Positions 1 to 8,889 of a DNA stretch of 64,000 bases are shown here, piece by piece. The translations under genes were made by a program, and so were the position numbers. Numbering within the stretch: position 1 is the first letter of the stretch; the number at the start of each line of letters is the position of its first letter. The stretch lies in the NCBI GenBank assembly GCA_020425085.1, contig JAGQRW010000007.1, positions 310,001 to 374,000 of the forward strand, written 5' to 3'. Under the pieces are notes generated by a model. The model made no database searches. It saw only the letters and a list, made by a program, of their open reading frames with translations, and had not been told where the DNA came from. This DNA is from Paracoccaceae bacterium (GTDB taxonomy: Bacteria; Pseudomonadota; Alphaproteobacteria; Rhodobacterales; Rhodobacteraceae).

Positions 1-650
1 ACACCGTCAAGGCGGGGATGGTGCATGACTATACCGATCTTTGCCTGCCGGAACTGACAGGCAAGGTTTCCTATCGTCTGAAACGCCCGACCCTGATCGG
101 GTTTGCCTTTGCCATGGGCATGGATCCGTTTGCCGCATATGGCGATGAGACCGCCTACAAGGCGATCATGGACAAGGTCGAGGCCAAGCTGATTGCCTGC
201 AAACCCGTGGTCAAGACCTATTGGAGCGGCGGCGATGAATTGCTGGGCCTGTTACGTTCGGGCGAGGTGACGGCGGCGATGGCCTGGGATACCGGCGGCT
301 GGAAGCTGAACGCCGAAAACCCCGATATCACCTTTGTTGCGCCAAAATCGGGTGCGCTTGGTTGGATCGACACCTTTGCGTTGCCTGCCAAAGGCAAGGC
401 CGATGCGGCCGCCTATGACTGGATCAACTTTGTGATGCGCCCGGAAATCGCCGCGATGATCACTGAGTCGGCGGGCAACTTTACCGCCTCTAAGGGTGCG
501 GATGAATTTGCTTCGGCGGATCTCAAGGCGCGGTATCAGGCCAGTTTTCCGCCCGCAGCCGTGGACAACATCAAATGGTATCCGCCGGTTCCCGCCGGTC
601 TTGAGGCGATTGAAGGCGGTGTTCTGGACCGGGTGAAAGCCGCAAAATAA
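1..650 (+). CDS. ABC transporter substrate-binding protein (polyamine type), 3' part only
   Basis: The reading frame is open from the first base of the window (codons begin at position 3) and stops at 650, so only the last 215 or so residues are visible and the signal peptide lies outside. The fragment has the look of the C-terminal lobe of PotD/PotF-type periplasmic binding proteins: a segment reading AAMAWDTGGWKL, a conserved W-I-D-T-F-A-L-P stretch, then the helix YDWINFVMRPEIAA and the ending typical of this family. An ATPase and two permeases follow within 200 bases in the same direction, so it is the periplasmic receptor of that importer. Spermidine or putrescine is the family default, but related transporters carry other cationic or organic solutes, so the ligand is not settled. 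Confidence 0.85.
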   Translation, partial: TVKAGMVHDYTDLCLPELTGKVSYRLKRPTLIGFAFAMGMDPFAAYGDETAYKAIMDKVEAKLIACKPVVKTYWSGGDELLGLLRSGEVTAAMAWDTGGWKLNAENPDITFVAPKSGALGWIDTFALPAKGKADAAAYDWINFVMRPEIAAMITESAGNFTASKGADEFASADLKARYQASFPPAAVDNIKWYPPVPAGLEAIEGGVLDRVKAAK

Positions 651-720
651 GTTTGGGAAAAACCAGGGCGGCGCTGGTGTCGTGCCGGTGCCGCCCTTTG
701 ATTTTGAGGTTGTCTTCGCC

Positions 721-1821
721 ATGGTCCCAGATCTTGAATGCCGCGAACTGACCAAAAGGTTCGGTGACAATCTGGCGGTCGGAAATGTATCGTTTCAGGT
801 GCCGCCCGGCAGTTTCTTTTCGATCCTTGGCCCTTCGGGCTGTGGCAAGACCACGATCATGCGCATGATCGCGGGATTTCTGGCACCCACCAGCGGTGAC
901 ATTCTGATCAAGGGAAACACGGTTCTGAACGTCGCGCCGAACAAGCGCCCGGTCAACATGGTGTTTCAGCATCTGGCGCTGTTTCCGATGATGAACATCG
1001 CCGACAATATCGGTTACGGCCTGCGCCGTCAGGGCATGCCAAAGGCGGAAATCAAGCGCCGGGTGGCCGAGGTTCTGGAACGTATCGGCCTGCCGGATGT
1101 CGCAATGCGCCGGGTGGATGAACTGTCGGGCGGCCAGAAACAAAGGATCGCCATCGCCCGCTGCATGGTGCTGGAACCTGACGTTTTGCTTCTGGATGAG
1201 CCGCTTGGCGCGCTTGATCTGAAGTTGCGCGAGCATATGAAGATCGAACTCAAGGCGTTGCAGGCCGATTTTGACACCACCTTTGTCTACATCACCCACG
1301 ATCAATCCGAAGCACTGGTGATGTCCGACCAGATCGCCGTGATGAATGATGGCCGATTTGAACAGATCGGCACCGCGCGTGAACTTTACTATCGCCCCGA
1401 ATCCGCCTTTGTGGCGGGGTTTGTCGGTGATGCCAACCGCTGGTCTGGCCGGGTTGAACGCCTGAATGGTGTCGAGGTTGAACTGCTAAGCGACAGCGGC
1501 ATGCGGATCAAGGGCTCCGGCCACGGGCGGAACCTGGCCAAGGGTGACCCTGCGGTGATCTATGTGCGCCCAGAGGCGATTGAACTGGCACGAACCAAGG
1601 CAGACCTAAGCAACCCGGACACGATGATATCCGGCAGGGTAAGCAGCGTACTGTTCAACGGTGCCGACAGTCGCATTCTGGTGCGCGCCGATGATGGCGG
1701 GGTTGAGATCGAGGTGGCGCTGCCACAAACCGGCGATTGTTCCGACATGCGGCAGGGTGATGAGGTTCACCTGGGCTGGAACGCCAATCAGGGTAACTGT
1801 TTTCAGGGCGGGGGCGATTGA
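721..1821 (+). CDS. ABC transporter ATP-binding protein, PotA/PotG type
   Basis: This is the cytoplasmic ATPase that powers the importer. Walker A (GPSGCGKTT), the signature LSGGQKQR, Walker B (VLLLDEPLGALD) and the switch histidine (YITHD) are all present. About 120 residues beyond the nucleotide-binding domain form the TOBE-like regulatory tail usual in the polyamine/sulfate/maltose subfamily. ATG at 721 is chosen because homology begins at once (MVPDLECRELTKRFGD). An upstream GTG at 682 would add 13 residues of unrelated sequence. The stop overlaps the next start (TGATG at 1819-1823), so the permeases are translationally coupled. Confidence 0.93.
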   Translation: MVPDLECRELTKRFGDNLAVGNVSFQVPPGSFFSILGPSGCGKTTIMRMIAGFLAPTSGDILIKGNTVLNVAPNKRPVNMVFQHLALFPMMNIADNIGYGLRRQGMPKAEIKRRVAEVLERIGLPDVAMRRVDELSGGQKQRIAIARCMVLEPDVLLLDEPLGALDLKLREHMKIELKALQADFDTTFVYITHDQSEALVMSDQIAVMNDGRFEQIGTARELYYRPESAFVAGFVGDANRWSGRVERLNGVEVELLSDSGMRIKGSGHGRNLAKGDPAVIYVRPEAIELARTKADLSNPDTMISGRVSSVLFNGADSRILVRADDGGVEIEVALPQTGDCSDMRQGDEVHLGWNANQGNCFQGGGD

Positions 1822-2678
1822 TGCGCACCGAATTGCGGCTGGGTTTCTTTCTGCTGCTGACCCCCTTGGTTCTGTGGCTGTCGCTGCTGATCATCATTCC
1901 GCATATCGACATGTTTCTGGTGTCGCTGCGCGAACGCATCGGTGTTGGCAAATATCAGCTAAGCCTTGCCAATTATCTGACTTTTCTGGAGGAACCGTTA
2001 TACCTCTGGACTTTCCTGCGCACTGCTTTGATGTCGATCATGGCGACGCTGATCACGCTGGTCATCGCCTTTCCGGTGTCATTCTACATCGCCAAGATGG
2101 TCAAGGGGCGTTTGCAGGCGGTGTTGTTCCTGTTGTGCCTTGTGCCGTTCTGGGTGTCGGAACTGGTACGCACCTTTGGCTGGATGATCCTGCTCAGGGA
2201 AACCGGGGTGATCTCCAACTTCCTGCAATGGGCCGGGCTGGTGTCGGGACCGGTCGAAATGCTTTATAACGATGTCGCGATCATGATCGGGCTGGTCTAT
2301 ACCTCGATGCTGTTCATGGTGGTGCCGCTGGTGACAACGCTGGAAAGCCTTGACGATGCGGTGATCGAAGCGGGGTATGATCTGGGCGGCAGCGGGCCAA
2401 GCATCCTGCGTGAGATTATCATCCCCCATGCCATGCCGGGTATCGTTTCGGGTTCCATCGTGGTGTTCATGTTGTCGCTTGGCAATTACCTGACGCCGCG
2501 TATTCTGGGCGGTAAGGACAGTCTTTGGTTCACCGAACTGATCTATTCGCAATTCATTGTGCGGTTCAACTGGGAACTGGGGGCGGCGTTTGGTTTCATG
2601 CTGCTGATCCTGTCGTCTGTCATCGTCTGGGGCATGTTGCGCCTGACCGGTCAGACGCTGGAAAAGACCATGGGTTAG
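1821..2678 (+). CDS. ABC transporter permease, PotB type
   Basis: Inner-membrane subunit of the polyamine-type importer, 285 residues, with about six hydrophobic segments starting with residues 8-30. The EAA-like coupling loop is visible as EAGYDLGGSGPSILREIIIP, which docks on the ATPase. The segment WVSELVRTFGWMILL is characteristic of PotB/PotH permeases. ATG 1821 overlaps the stop of the ATPase gene; a TTG directly before it would add one residue only. The partner permease follows after a 9-base gap. Confidence 0.93.
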   Translation: MRTELRLGFFLLLTPLVLWLSLLIIIPHIDMFLVSLRERIGVGKYQLSLANYLTFLEEPLYLWTFLRTALMSIMATLITLVIAFPVSFYIAKMVKGRLQAVLFLLCLVPFWVSELVRTFGWMILLRETGVISNFLQWAGLVSGPVEMLYNDVAIMIGLVYTSMLFMVVPLVTTLESLDDAVIEAGYDLGGSGPSILREIIIPHAMPGIVSGSIVVFMLSLGNYLTPRILGGKDSLWFTELIYSQFIVRFNWELGAAFGFMLLILSSVIVWGMLRLTGQTLEKTMG

Positions 2679-2687
2679 GGGGCGCAG

Positions 2688-3536
2688 ATGATTCCAACCA
2701 TTCCGCAACCGCGCGCTGTGCGCCTGGCCTATAATGCCTATATCGTCTTGTTCTTTCTGTATCTCGCGCTGCCGCTGGCGGTGGTGGCGGTGTTTGCCTT
2801 CAATGACAGCCAGTTTCCATCGCTGCCGTGGGAGGGGTTCACCTGGGACTGGTTCTTCGGCACCGAGCGCCCGAAGATCGGTGTCTTTCATGAACGCCCG
2901 ATTCTGCGCTCGATCGGCACCTCGGCGTTCATTGCGGTGGTGGTTTCACTGTTGTCGGTCGCGGTCGGCACATCGAATGCGTTTTTGTTCAACCGCTTTC
3001 AGTTTCGTTTTCGCGGGTTTCTTTATGTTCTGATGCTGCTGCCGCTGGTGGTTCCCGGCATCGTTCTGGGGATATCAATTCTGGTATTTTCATCGCGCCT
3101 TGCCAACGGATTGGAGGATGGCACCGGGTTGGAACTGGAAATGCTGCGACCGGGTATTGTGTTGATCATTCTGGGGCAGTTTTCGTTCATCACCACCATC
3201 GCCACGCTGGTGATTTCTGCCCGCCTGCAACGGTTCGACATCACGTTGGAAGAGGCGGCAATGAACCTTGGCGCGGGCCGGATCACGGCAGTGGCCACGA
3301 TCACGCTGCCCTATCTAGGTCCGGCACTGATCGGCGCATTTGTAGTGGCCTTTTTGATGAGCTTTGAGAATTTCAACACCACGCTGATGCTGGTCGGGTC
3401 TGACGCACCCCTGACCATCACCATGTTTGACCGCCTGAAAGAGGGTTCGACCCCGCTTCTAAATGCGGTTTCTCTGTTGCTTATGCTGGTTTCGTCGCTG
3501 CTGGCGCTGGTGATGATCATGGTGCAGCGCAAGTGA
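2688..3536 (+). CDS. ABC transporter permease, PotC type
   Basis: Second inner-membrane subunit of the same importer, 282 residues. It has PotC/PotI features: a long periplasmic stretch after the first helix (FNDSQFPSLPWEGFTWDWFF), six membrane segments and the coupling loop EEAAMNLGAGRITAVATITLP. It is the last gene of the operon. The 106 bases to the convergent regulator gene hold a possible long-loop inverted repeat (arms 3543-3551 and 3592-3600, one mismatch) but no T-run, so no confident terminator can be named. Confidence 0.93.
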   Translation: MIPTIPQPRAVRLAYNAYIVLFFLYLALPLAVVAVFAFNDSQFPSLPWEGFTWDWFFGTERPKIGVFHERPILRSIGTSAFIAVVVSLLSVAVGTSNAFLFNRFQFRFRGFLYVLMLLPLVVPGIVLGISILVFSSRLANGLEDGTGLELEMLRPGIVLIILGQFSFITTIATLVISARLQRFDITLEEAAMNLGAGRITAVATITLPYLGPALIGAFVVAFLMSFENFNTTLMLVGSDAPLTITMFDRLKEGSTPLLNAVSLLLMLVSSLLALVMIMVQRK

Positions 3537-3642
3537 TCTGTTGCACGCGGTTTAGCCTGATCAGGTGCCAAGCAACTGTCAGCGGCCTTGCACCGCGTGT
3601 AGATATTGCCAAGCAGATCGGATTTCCGCAAATCAATGTGCA

Positions 3643-4311
3643 TCAGCCGTAATATTTTTCCCAATATTCGCGCCCGGACTGCGTCAGGTATGGGCGCACC
3701 AGAATATCAAGGCCTTCATGGATATATTCATCCAGCGAGTAAAGTTTGCGATGGTGCCAGCTTTTCAACGCCCAGCCATGGCAAAAGTAGACGAACTGAT
3801 AGACCAGCAAGTCACGGTTTACCTCTGTCATGAGTCCGCTTTCAATGGCGTCAGACAGTGGCGACAGGAAGAACCGGTTGGTCTCAACCTCTAGCTCCTG
3901 AATAACGCTGCGGCGTTCAGATGGCAGCGATTTGGTGGAACGATAAGCAAGTACCGTCGCCTCGAGGTTTTCGTCGATGATGTGACAAAAGGCGGTGATG
4001 GTGGCGCATAGCTTGTCGATCGGGTGGCGCGTGGTGGAGACCTGGGCCGGGATGTATTCCAGATAGCGGCGCAGCACGACCTGCAACGCGAAAAACAACA
4101 GCTCATCCTTGTCCTTGAAATACTGGTAGATGAATCCCTGCGAGAAACCGACCTCCTGCGCGATGTGCTGTATGGTGGTCTTGTAATAACCGTTTTCGGA
4201 AAACAGCTTGATCGCGCCCTTGACGATCAGCGCACGGCGCTTTTCGATCAGCGCCGGGTTGCTGACACTGGTGTGGTAGTCGGCATCGGTTTCAGCTGCT
4301 GGGTTCGGCAT
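3643..4311 (-). CDS. TetR family transcriptional regulator
   Basis: One-component repressor of 222 residues with an N-terminal helix-turn-helix (KGAIKLFSENGYYKTTIQHIAQEVGFSQGFIYQYFKDK, read in pieces about residues 30-67) and a C-terminal ligand domain of the kind seen in regulators of acyl-CoA metabolism. ATG 4311 is preferred because GGAGG lies seven bases upstream. A longer frame to 4365 lacks such a site and adds residues outside the domain. It lies 83 bases downstream of the acyl-CoA dehydrogenase gene on the same strand, so it probably controls that gene and the divergent enoyl-CoA hydratase, with an acyl-CoA as likely effector. That is inferred from context. Confidence 0.88.
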   Translation of the reverse strand: MPNPAAETDADYHTSVSNPALIEKRRALIVKGAIKLFSENGYYKTTIQHIAQEVGFSQGFIYQYFKDKDELLFFALQVVLRRYLEYIPAQVSTTRHPIDKLCATITAFCHIIDENLEATVLAYRSTKSLPSERRSVIQELEVETNRFFLSPLSDAIESGLMTEVNRDLLVYQFVYFCHGWALKSWHHRKLYSLDEYIHEGLDILVRPYLTQSGREYWEKYYG

Positions 4312-4394
4312 CAGAACCTCCAATGTTGTTTTGTCACTTGTTTCAAGCCACGGCTTTAGACCCAATATGGGGCATGCGTCGACCCCTGATCTTT

Positions 4395-5525
4395 TCAGAG
4401 ATGGCGGGCGATTACCAGTTTCTGAATGTCGTTGGTACCTTCATAGATTTTCGTGACGATGGCATCGCGAAGCAGTCGTTCAACCGGATAATCCGCCAGA
4501 TAACCGTATCCGCCGAGTGTCTGAATTGCGTCCGAACACACCCGTTCGGCATTTTCCGAGGCGACCAGTTTGGCCATACATGCCTCTTTCAAACAAGGCT
4601 CATCTTGGTCGTAAAGGGCCGCGGCGGCAAGGTATAGCTGGCGGCCGGTTGCCACCCGTGTTGCCATTTCCGACAAGCGAAACTGTACCGCCTGATGTTC
4701 AAATATCGGCTTGCTGAAAACCACGCGTTCACGGGCATAGGCAACCGCCTGATCCAGTGCCGCCTGCGCGATGCCGACTGCGACGGCGGCAATGCCGATC
4801 CGTCCACCTTCGAGATTGCCAAGCGCGATACGAAAACCGTCATCTTCAACCCCCAGCAGGTTTTCTGCCGGAACCCGAAGGTTTTCCAGCGCGATCTGGC
4901 AGGTGTCTGAACTGCGTTGCCCCATTTTGTTTTCCGTGCGGATGACGTTGTAGCCCGGCGTATCGGTTGGCACTAAAAAGGCCGAAACACCCTTTGGCCC
5001 CTTGTCCGGTGAAGTGGCGGCAAAGATCAGGGCAAGGTCCGCATATTTGCCGCTGGTGATGAACTGTTTGACGCCGTTCAGGATGTAATCACCTTTTTCC
5101 GCCCTTGTTGCCGTGGTCTTTGGGCTGCCCGCGTCCGACCCGCCCTGCGGTTCCGTCAACAGAAATGCGGACAGGTATTTGCCACTGGCCAGCGGGCGCA
5201 GAAAGCGTTGCTTTTGTGCGGGCGTGCCAAACTTTACCAACGGCATGCAGCCAACGCAGTTATGCCCGCTCATCGCGGTGGCAACGCCTGCATCGCCGTA
5301 TGCGATTTCTTCAAGCGCCAGCGCCAATGCGGTATAGGTGGCCCCGGTTCCGCCCTGATCCTCGGGCACGGTCACGCCCATCAGGCCGAGTTTGCCAAGC
5401 TCTGCCACCACCTCTTTCGGGAAGATCGAGTTGCGGTCCCATTCGGCAGCAAAAGGAACGATCCGCTCGCGTGATAACCGCCGGGCAGTTTGGCGAATTA
5501 GTTTTTCTTCGTCGCTGAGCGTCAT
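4395..5525 (-). CDS. acyl-CoA dehydrogenase
   Basis: FAD-dependent enzyme that introduces the alpha-beta double bond into an acyl-CoA and passes electrons to electron-transfer flavoprotein. The 376 residues cover the full family length. Seen are the substrate/FAD segment AFLLTEPQGGSDAGS, the motif KQFITSGKYADL, and near the C-terminus QTLGGYGYLADYPVERLLRD followed by KIYEGTNDIQ, whose glutamate is the catalytic base of short-chain and medium-chain members. Chain-length preference cannot be read with confidence. It is divergent from an enoyl-CoA hydratase gene, so the two perform consecutive beta-oxidation steps. The TetR gene follows on the same strand. Confidence 0.93.
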   Translation of the reverse strand: MTLSDEEKLIRQTARRLSRERIVPFAAEWDRNSIFPKEVVAELGKLGLMGVTVPEDQGGTGATYTALALALEEIAYGDAGVATAMSGHNCVGCMPLVKFGTPAQKQRFLRPLASGKYLSAFLLTEPQGGSDAGSPKTTATRAEKGDYILNGVKQFITSGKYADLALIFAATSPDKGPKGVSAFLVPTDTPGYNVIRTENKMGQRSSDTCQIALENLRVPAENLLGVEDDGFRIALGNLEGGRIGIAAVAVGIAQAALDQAVAYARERVVFSKPIFEHQAVQFRLSEMATRVATGRQLYLAAAALYDQDEPCLKEACMAKLVASENAERVCSDAIQTLGGYGYLADYPVERLLRDAIVTKIYEGTNDIQKLVIARHL

Positions 5526-5832
5526 CTGTTTGGCTTGCTTTCTTGATTGGGCCGCGCATGATTGGTGGATTGGCCGAATTGATCTTGCTTTGGTTGCGCA
5601 TCGCTGTTTGCAAGCATGCTGTTGCCATGGGTTGTTTTTGGAGGTCGTAAAAGAGTTCTGAATATATCGTCAGTCAACAACTGAACAATAGTTCATGTTT
5701 TCGGTCAAGTCCCTTTCATTATTCCTAATATTTCCGGATAATACGCAATGTTATTGATTTACCAAGGTTGCACTTGACTGCAATTCATAACTGACTAATC
5801 ATTCATTAAATCACCCCTCATCAGGATCTGAC
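5526..5832. promoter_or_regulatory. Divergent promoter region between acyl-CoA dehydrogenase and enoyl-CoA hydratase
   Basis: This 307-base region holds no gene and becomes AT-rich from about 5650. It contains the inverted repeat TGAACAATAGTTCA (5682-5695) and an imperfect related palindrome TGACTAATCATTCA near 5789-5802. Either could be an operator for the adjacent TetR regulator, which sits in the same acyl-CoA gene group. Both sites are short, so the assignment is tentative. Confidence 0.4.
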
Positions 5833-6615
5833 ATGATCAAGACTGAAATCAATGGCGCCGTTGCTGAGATTTCCCTGAATGCGGCCCCGGTCAATGCGTT
5901 GGGGATAGGCCTGATTGAAAACCTGAAAAACGCGGTTGCTCAGGTCGAAACGGCGGGTTGTTCGGTGCTTGTCATCAAAAGCGGTCTGCGGGTCTATTCT
6001 GCCGGCGCCGACCTCAAGTCGATGGCGGATTTGATCCGAACAAAGGCGGGCCAGCGGCAAATGCTGGACAACGTGCGGGCGATGCATGTCTTTTTTGATA
6101 TGCTCGAAGCAGCCCCCTTTGTTTCGATTGCCAAAATTCGCGGCACGGCGGTTGGTGGCGGCTATGAACTGGCGCTGGCCTGTGATTTCCGCATTGCCTC
6201 GGATCAGTCGATGATCGGCTTGCCTGAAGTAAATCTTGGCCTGTTGCCGGGTGCGGGCGGCACCCAGCGGTTACCACGTCTGGTAGGTGAGGCGGCGGCG
6301 CGCCGGCTGATCCTGTCCGGAAGCGTTCTGCCGGGGCCAGAGGCGCTGATCGCCGGGTTGGTTGATCATTGCATCGCTGATGCTGAACTTGATGAATTTG
6401 TTCAGGCCTTTGCGGCAAAGCTGTCAAACCAGCCGCCGCATGCGATTGCTGCCGCAAAGCGGTGCATTCTGGCGGGCCGCAAGGGGATGGAGCAGGGCGC
6501 GGCACAGGAATTGAGCGAAACGCTGGCGCTATACGGCAATGAAATCACCCTTGGTCTGGTCGATCGTCAGCTTGAAAAGGGCCGGCAGAAAAAGCCGGTG
6601 CCACAAACAGGTTAA
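5833..6615 (+). CDS. enoyl-CoA hydratase/isomerase family protein
   Basis: Crotonase-fold enzyme of 260 residues that most likely hydrates a trans-2-enoyl-CoA. The oxyanion-hole segment SAGADLKSM, the block [20 protein letters not shown] and the block [19 protein letters not shown] are all present. Glu112 and Glu132 match the two catalytic glutamates of rat mitochondrial enoyl-CoA hydratase (Glu144 and Glu164), so true hydratase activity is expected and not only isomerase or hydrolase activity. It is divergent from the acyl-CoA dehydrogenase, which would supply its substrate. Confidence 0.92.
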   Translation: MIKTEINGAVAEISLNAAPVNALGIGLIENLKNAVAQVETAGCSVLVIKSGLRVYSAGADLKSMADLIRTKAGQRQMLDNVRAMHVFFDMLEAAPFVSIAKIRGTAVGGGYELALACDFRIASDQSMIGLPEVNLGLLPGAGGTQRLPRLVGEAAARRLILSGSVLPGPEALIAGLVDHCIADAELDEFVQAFAAKLSNQPPHAIAAAKRCILAGRKGMEQGAAQELSETLALYGNEITLGLVDRQLEKGRQKKPVPQTG

Positions 6616-6729
6616 AGGTATCAGCCGACACCGGATGCAATTTCCCCTTGTTTTCGCCGCGATCAGGCAACAACATCGTTGCATTGCTGAATCCATCCGG
6701 GGGGGAGCGATGTCCGCTAATTCCGAAAT

Positions 6730-6752
6730 CCACCATCATAAAGATATGGTGG
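6730..6752. repeat. Inverted repeat between hydratase and nitrilase genes
   Basis: Perfect 7-base arms CCACCAT (6730-6736) and ATGGTGG (6746-6752) around a 9-base AT-rich loop, 100 bases before the nitrilase start. No T-run follows, so it is more likely a protein-binding site or an RNA hairpin than an intrinsic terminator. No function can be assigned. Confidence 0.3.
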
Positions 6753-6851
6753 TGCTGCACTTCAGATTATTGGTCGGTTCGGCATGTTCAGCCTGCCGCT
6801 GATCAGCAGCACCATCCGCCACCCCGCCCTTGACCCGATTACGGAGTAGCC

Positions 6852-7781
6852 ATGAGCGTGATTTTCAAGGCAGCGGTGGTGCAGATGGCCGCAAACCCCG
6901 ATGATCCGCTTGGGACCGCCGAACAGGCAGTGGCGAAACTGCGCGAGGCGGCGGCCAATGGCGCCAGGCTGGTGGTGTTCCCCGAGGCCCTGATCGGCGG
7001 CTATCCGAAAGGCGCAAGTTTTGGCGCACCGATCGGTATGCGCAGGCCCGAAGGCCGCGCCGCCTATGCCAGATATCACAGGGCAGCGATAGATCTTGAT
7101 GGACCCGAGGTTCAGCTACTGGCCGAGGCCACGGCGGAAACCGGCGCATTTGCAGTGGTCGGGGTGATTGAGCGTGACGGCGGCACCGTCTATTGCACGG
7201 CGCTATATTTCGATGGCGAAAAGGGGCTGGTCGGCAAGCACCGCAAGCTGATGCCAACCGCCGCCGAGCGGCTGATCTGGGGGTTTGGCGATGGTTCGAC
7301 CATGCCGGTTTTCCAGACCGAACTTGGCACCATCGGTGCGGTGATCTGCTGGGAAAACTACATGCCCGCCCTCAGGATGCACATGTACGCCCAGGGTGTC
7401 AGCCTATATTGCGCACCGACCGCCGACGACCGGGACACCTGGCTGCCGACGATGCAGCATATCGCGATGGAAGGGCGGACCTTTGTTCTGACCGCCTGTC
7501 AGTACATCACGCGTGGTGCCTATGGCGCGGCCCATGAAAGTGCGCTTGGCGATGATCCTCAGACCATAATGATGCGTGGCGGCTCGGCCATTATCGGGCC
7601 GCTGGGAACGGTTCTGGCTGGCCCTGATTTCAGCGGCGAGACGGTTCTTTACGCCGATATCGACCCCGATGAGGTGATGAAGGGAAAATACGATTTCGAC
7701 GTTACCGGCCATTATGCCCGCCCCGACGTGTTTCAGCTATTGGTCGATACCAAGGAAAAGCGGGCGGTGCGCGCGGTCTGA
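6852..7781 (+). CDS. nitrilase (carbon-nitrogen hydrolase family)
   Basis: Hydrolase of 309 residues with the complete catalytic set of the nitrilase superfamily: Glu45 in VVFPEALIGGYP, Lys132 in GKHRKLMPT and Cys166 in GAVICWENYMP. The ICWENYMP context and the long KHRKLMPTAAERLIWG segment are those of branch 1 enzymes, true nitrilases that convert R-CN to the carboxylic acid and ammonia, rather than amidases. Homologues form large homo-oligomers in the cytoplasm. It stands alone, 236 bases after the hydratase gene and before an unrelated low-GC gene. The natural nitrile is unknown. Confidence 0.9.
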   Translation: MSVIFKAAVVQMAANPDDPLGTAEQAVAKLREAAANGARLVVFPEALIGGYPKGASFGAPIGMRRPEGRAAYARYHRAAIDLDGPEVQLLAEATAETGAFAVVGVIERDGGTVYCTALYFDGEKGLVGKHRKLMPTAAERLIWGFGDGSTMPVFQTELGTIGAVICWENYMPALRMHMYAQGVSLYCAPTADDRDTWLPTMQHIAMEGRTFVLTACQYITRGAYGAAHESALGDDPQTIMMRGGSAIIGPLGTVLAGPDFSGETVLYADIDPDEVMKGKYDFDVTGHYARPDVFQLLVDTKEKRAVRAV

Positions 7782-7825
7782 AGCAGCCGATAGGAAAACG
7801 AGGATGTTTAAAATGCCGATTTTTT

Positions 7826-8623
7826 TTGCGTGATATCTGGCCAATCGAGAACGTTCAAGACTACAAGTTGCACTTTGCGCGATATAATCAGCATTCGCAG
7901 CCACTGGAGGTCTGGGCCAGAAGCCGTGAAGAGTGGAGAAGTTGGCATGAATATCGTCCTGTTCGTAACGAGTTCAATCGCCCATTGATCTTTTCATTGA
8001 TTCAGTTCTATCACGAAACTGATATCTGGCTGTTTGGTGGAATTTTTCACGTAATGGAGCGTCGTCCTGACCGTTATGTGGTTGAACCAGCGGAAAAAGG
8101 GGCGGAATTCTTAGGGCGATTGAAGCTGCATTCACCTTACAGGAGTCGAGCAACCCGTACAAAATTTGAGCCATATTACGATGATCTCACCGTTTACGAG
8201 ATTCTACGTGAACCGTATACAGGCCGATCTTTCTCTGGCTATGAAGAGATCGATCTTTCTTTCGAAGAACTGGAGGCGCTTATCCGCAATAATCGCCCCG
8301 ATTGGCGCATTTCGCTGGAAAGTGTCAAGGGCGTCTATCTGATCACCGATGCACAAACGGGTAGACGCTATGTTGGATCTGCCTATGGTGATCAGGGTAT
8401 TTGGTCACGCTGGTGCCAGTATGTTGAGTGTGGACATGGAGGAAACGTTGAACTGCGGCCCCTTACGAACGACTCCAACCTAGAATATGCTCGCACCAAT
8501 TTCCGTTTTGCCCTACTTGAACACTATCTAAACCGCACATCTGATGAAGTTATTCTGGCGCGTGAGGCGTATTGGAAGCGTATCCTTCTCACTCGCGGGG
8601 AACAGGGCCTGAACAGGAACTAG
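7826..8623 (+). CDS. GIY-YIG nuclease family protein with out-of-frame start
   Basis: Protein of about 265 residues. The C-terminal part carries a GIY-YIG nuclease domain: GVYL (169-172) for GIY, RYVG (181-184) for YIG, an arginine at 195 (GIWSRW) and a late glutamate (AREAYW, about 247) at the expected catalytic position. The N-terminal 160 residues are a conserved-looking domain I do not recognise. The frame opens with a TTG at 7826 that has no good ribosome-binding site. A well-placed GAGG (7800-7803) serves ATG 7813, whose frame runs into TGA after a run of eight T (7820-7827). With seven T it would read MPIFLRDIWPI and join this frame. GC content is visibly lower than in the neighbours. 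A role in DNA cleavage or restriction is possible but not shown. Confidence 0.75.
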   Translation: MRDIWPIENVQDYKLHFARYNQHSQPLEVWARSREEWRSWHEYRPVRNEFNRPLIFSLIQFYHETDIWLFGGIFHVMERRPDRYVVEPAEKGAEFLGRLKLHSPYRSRATRTKFEPYYDDLTVYEILREPYTGRSFSGYEEIDLSFEELEALIRNNRPDWRISLESVKGVYLITDAQTGRRYVGSAYGDQGIWSRWCQYVECGHGGNVELRPLTNDSNLEYARTNFRFALLEHYLNRTSDEVILAREAYWKRILLTRGEQGLNRN

Positions 8624-8889
8624 AAATCTAAAATGGTACTCAATTTAATTAACCTTGGGCCCAACAGAGGTTTGTGTTCGACCGAGGGGCGAGGCGAACG
8701 AGATCGCAAGTAATTCTGGGCATTAAATCAACGAGTGAACTTGGATTTGAATTACTGGTGGGTGTTATTACGTATTCATTTTGGAAATAAGGGCAAAATT
8801 CAAGAAGTTGCGGAACACAATCCCGAATTATTAGTCGATACAAACGAATAGATGTGCTGAGGACTAAGACTTAGATCGTCTTGGTATGA

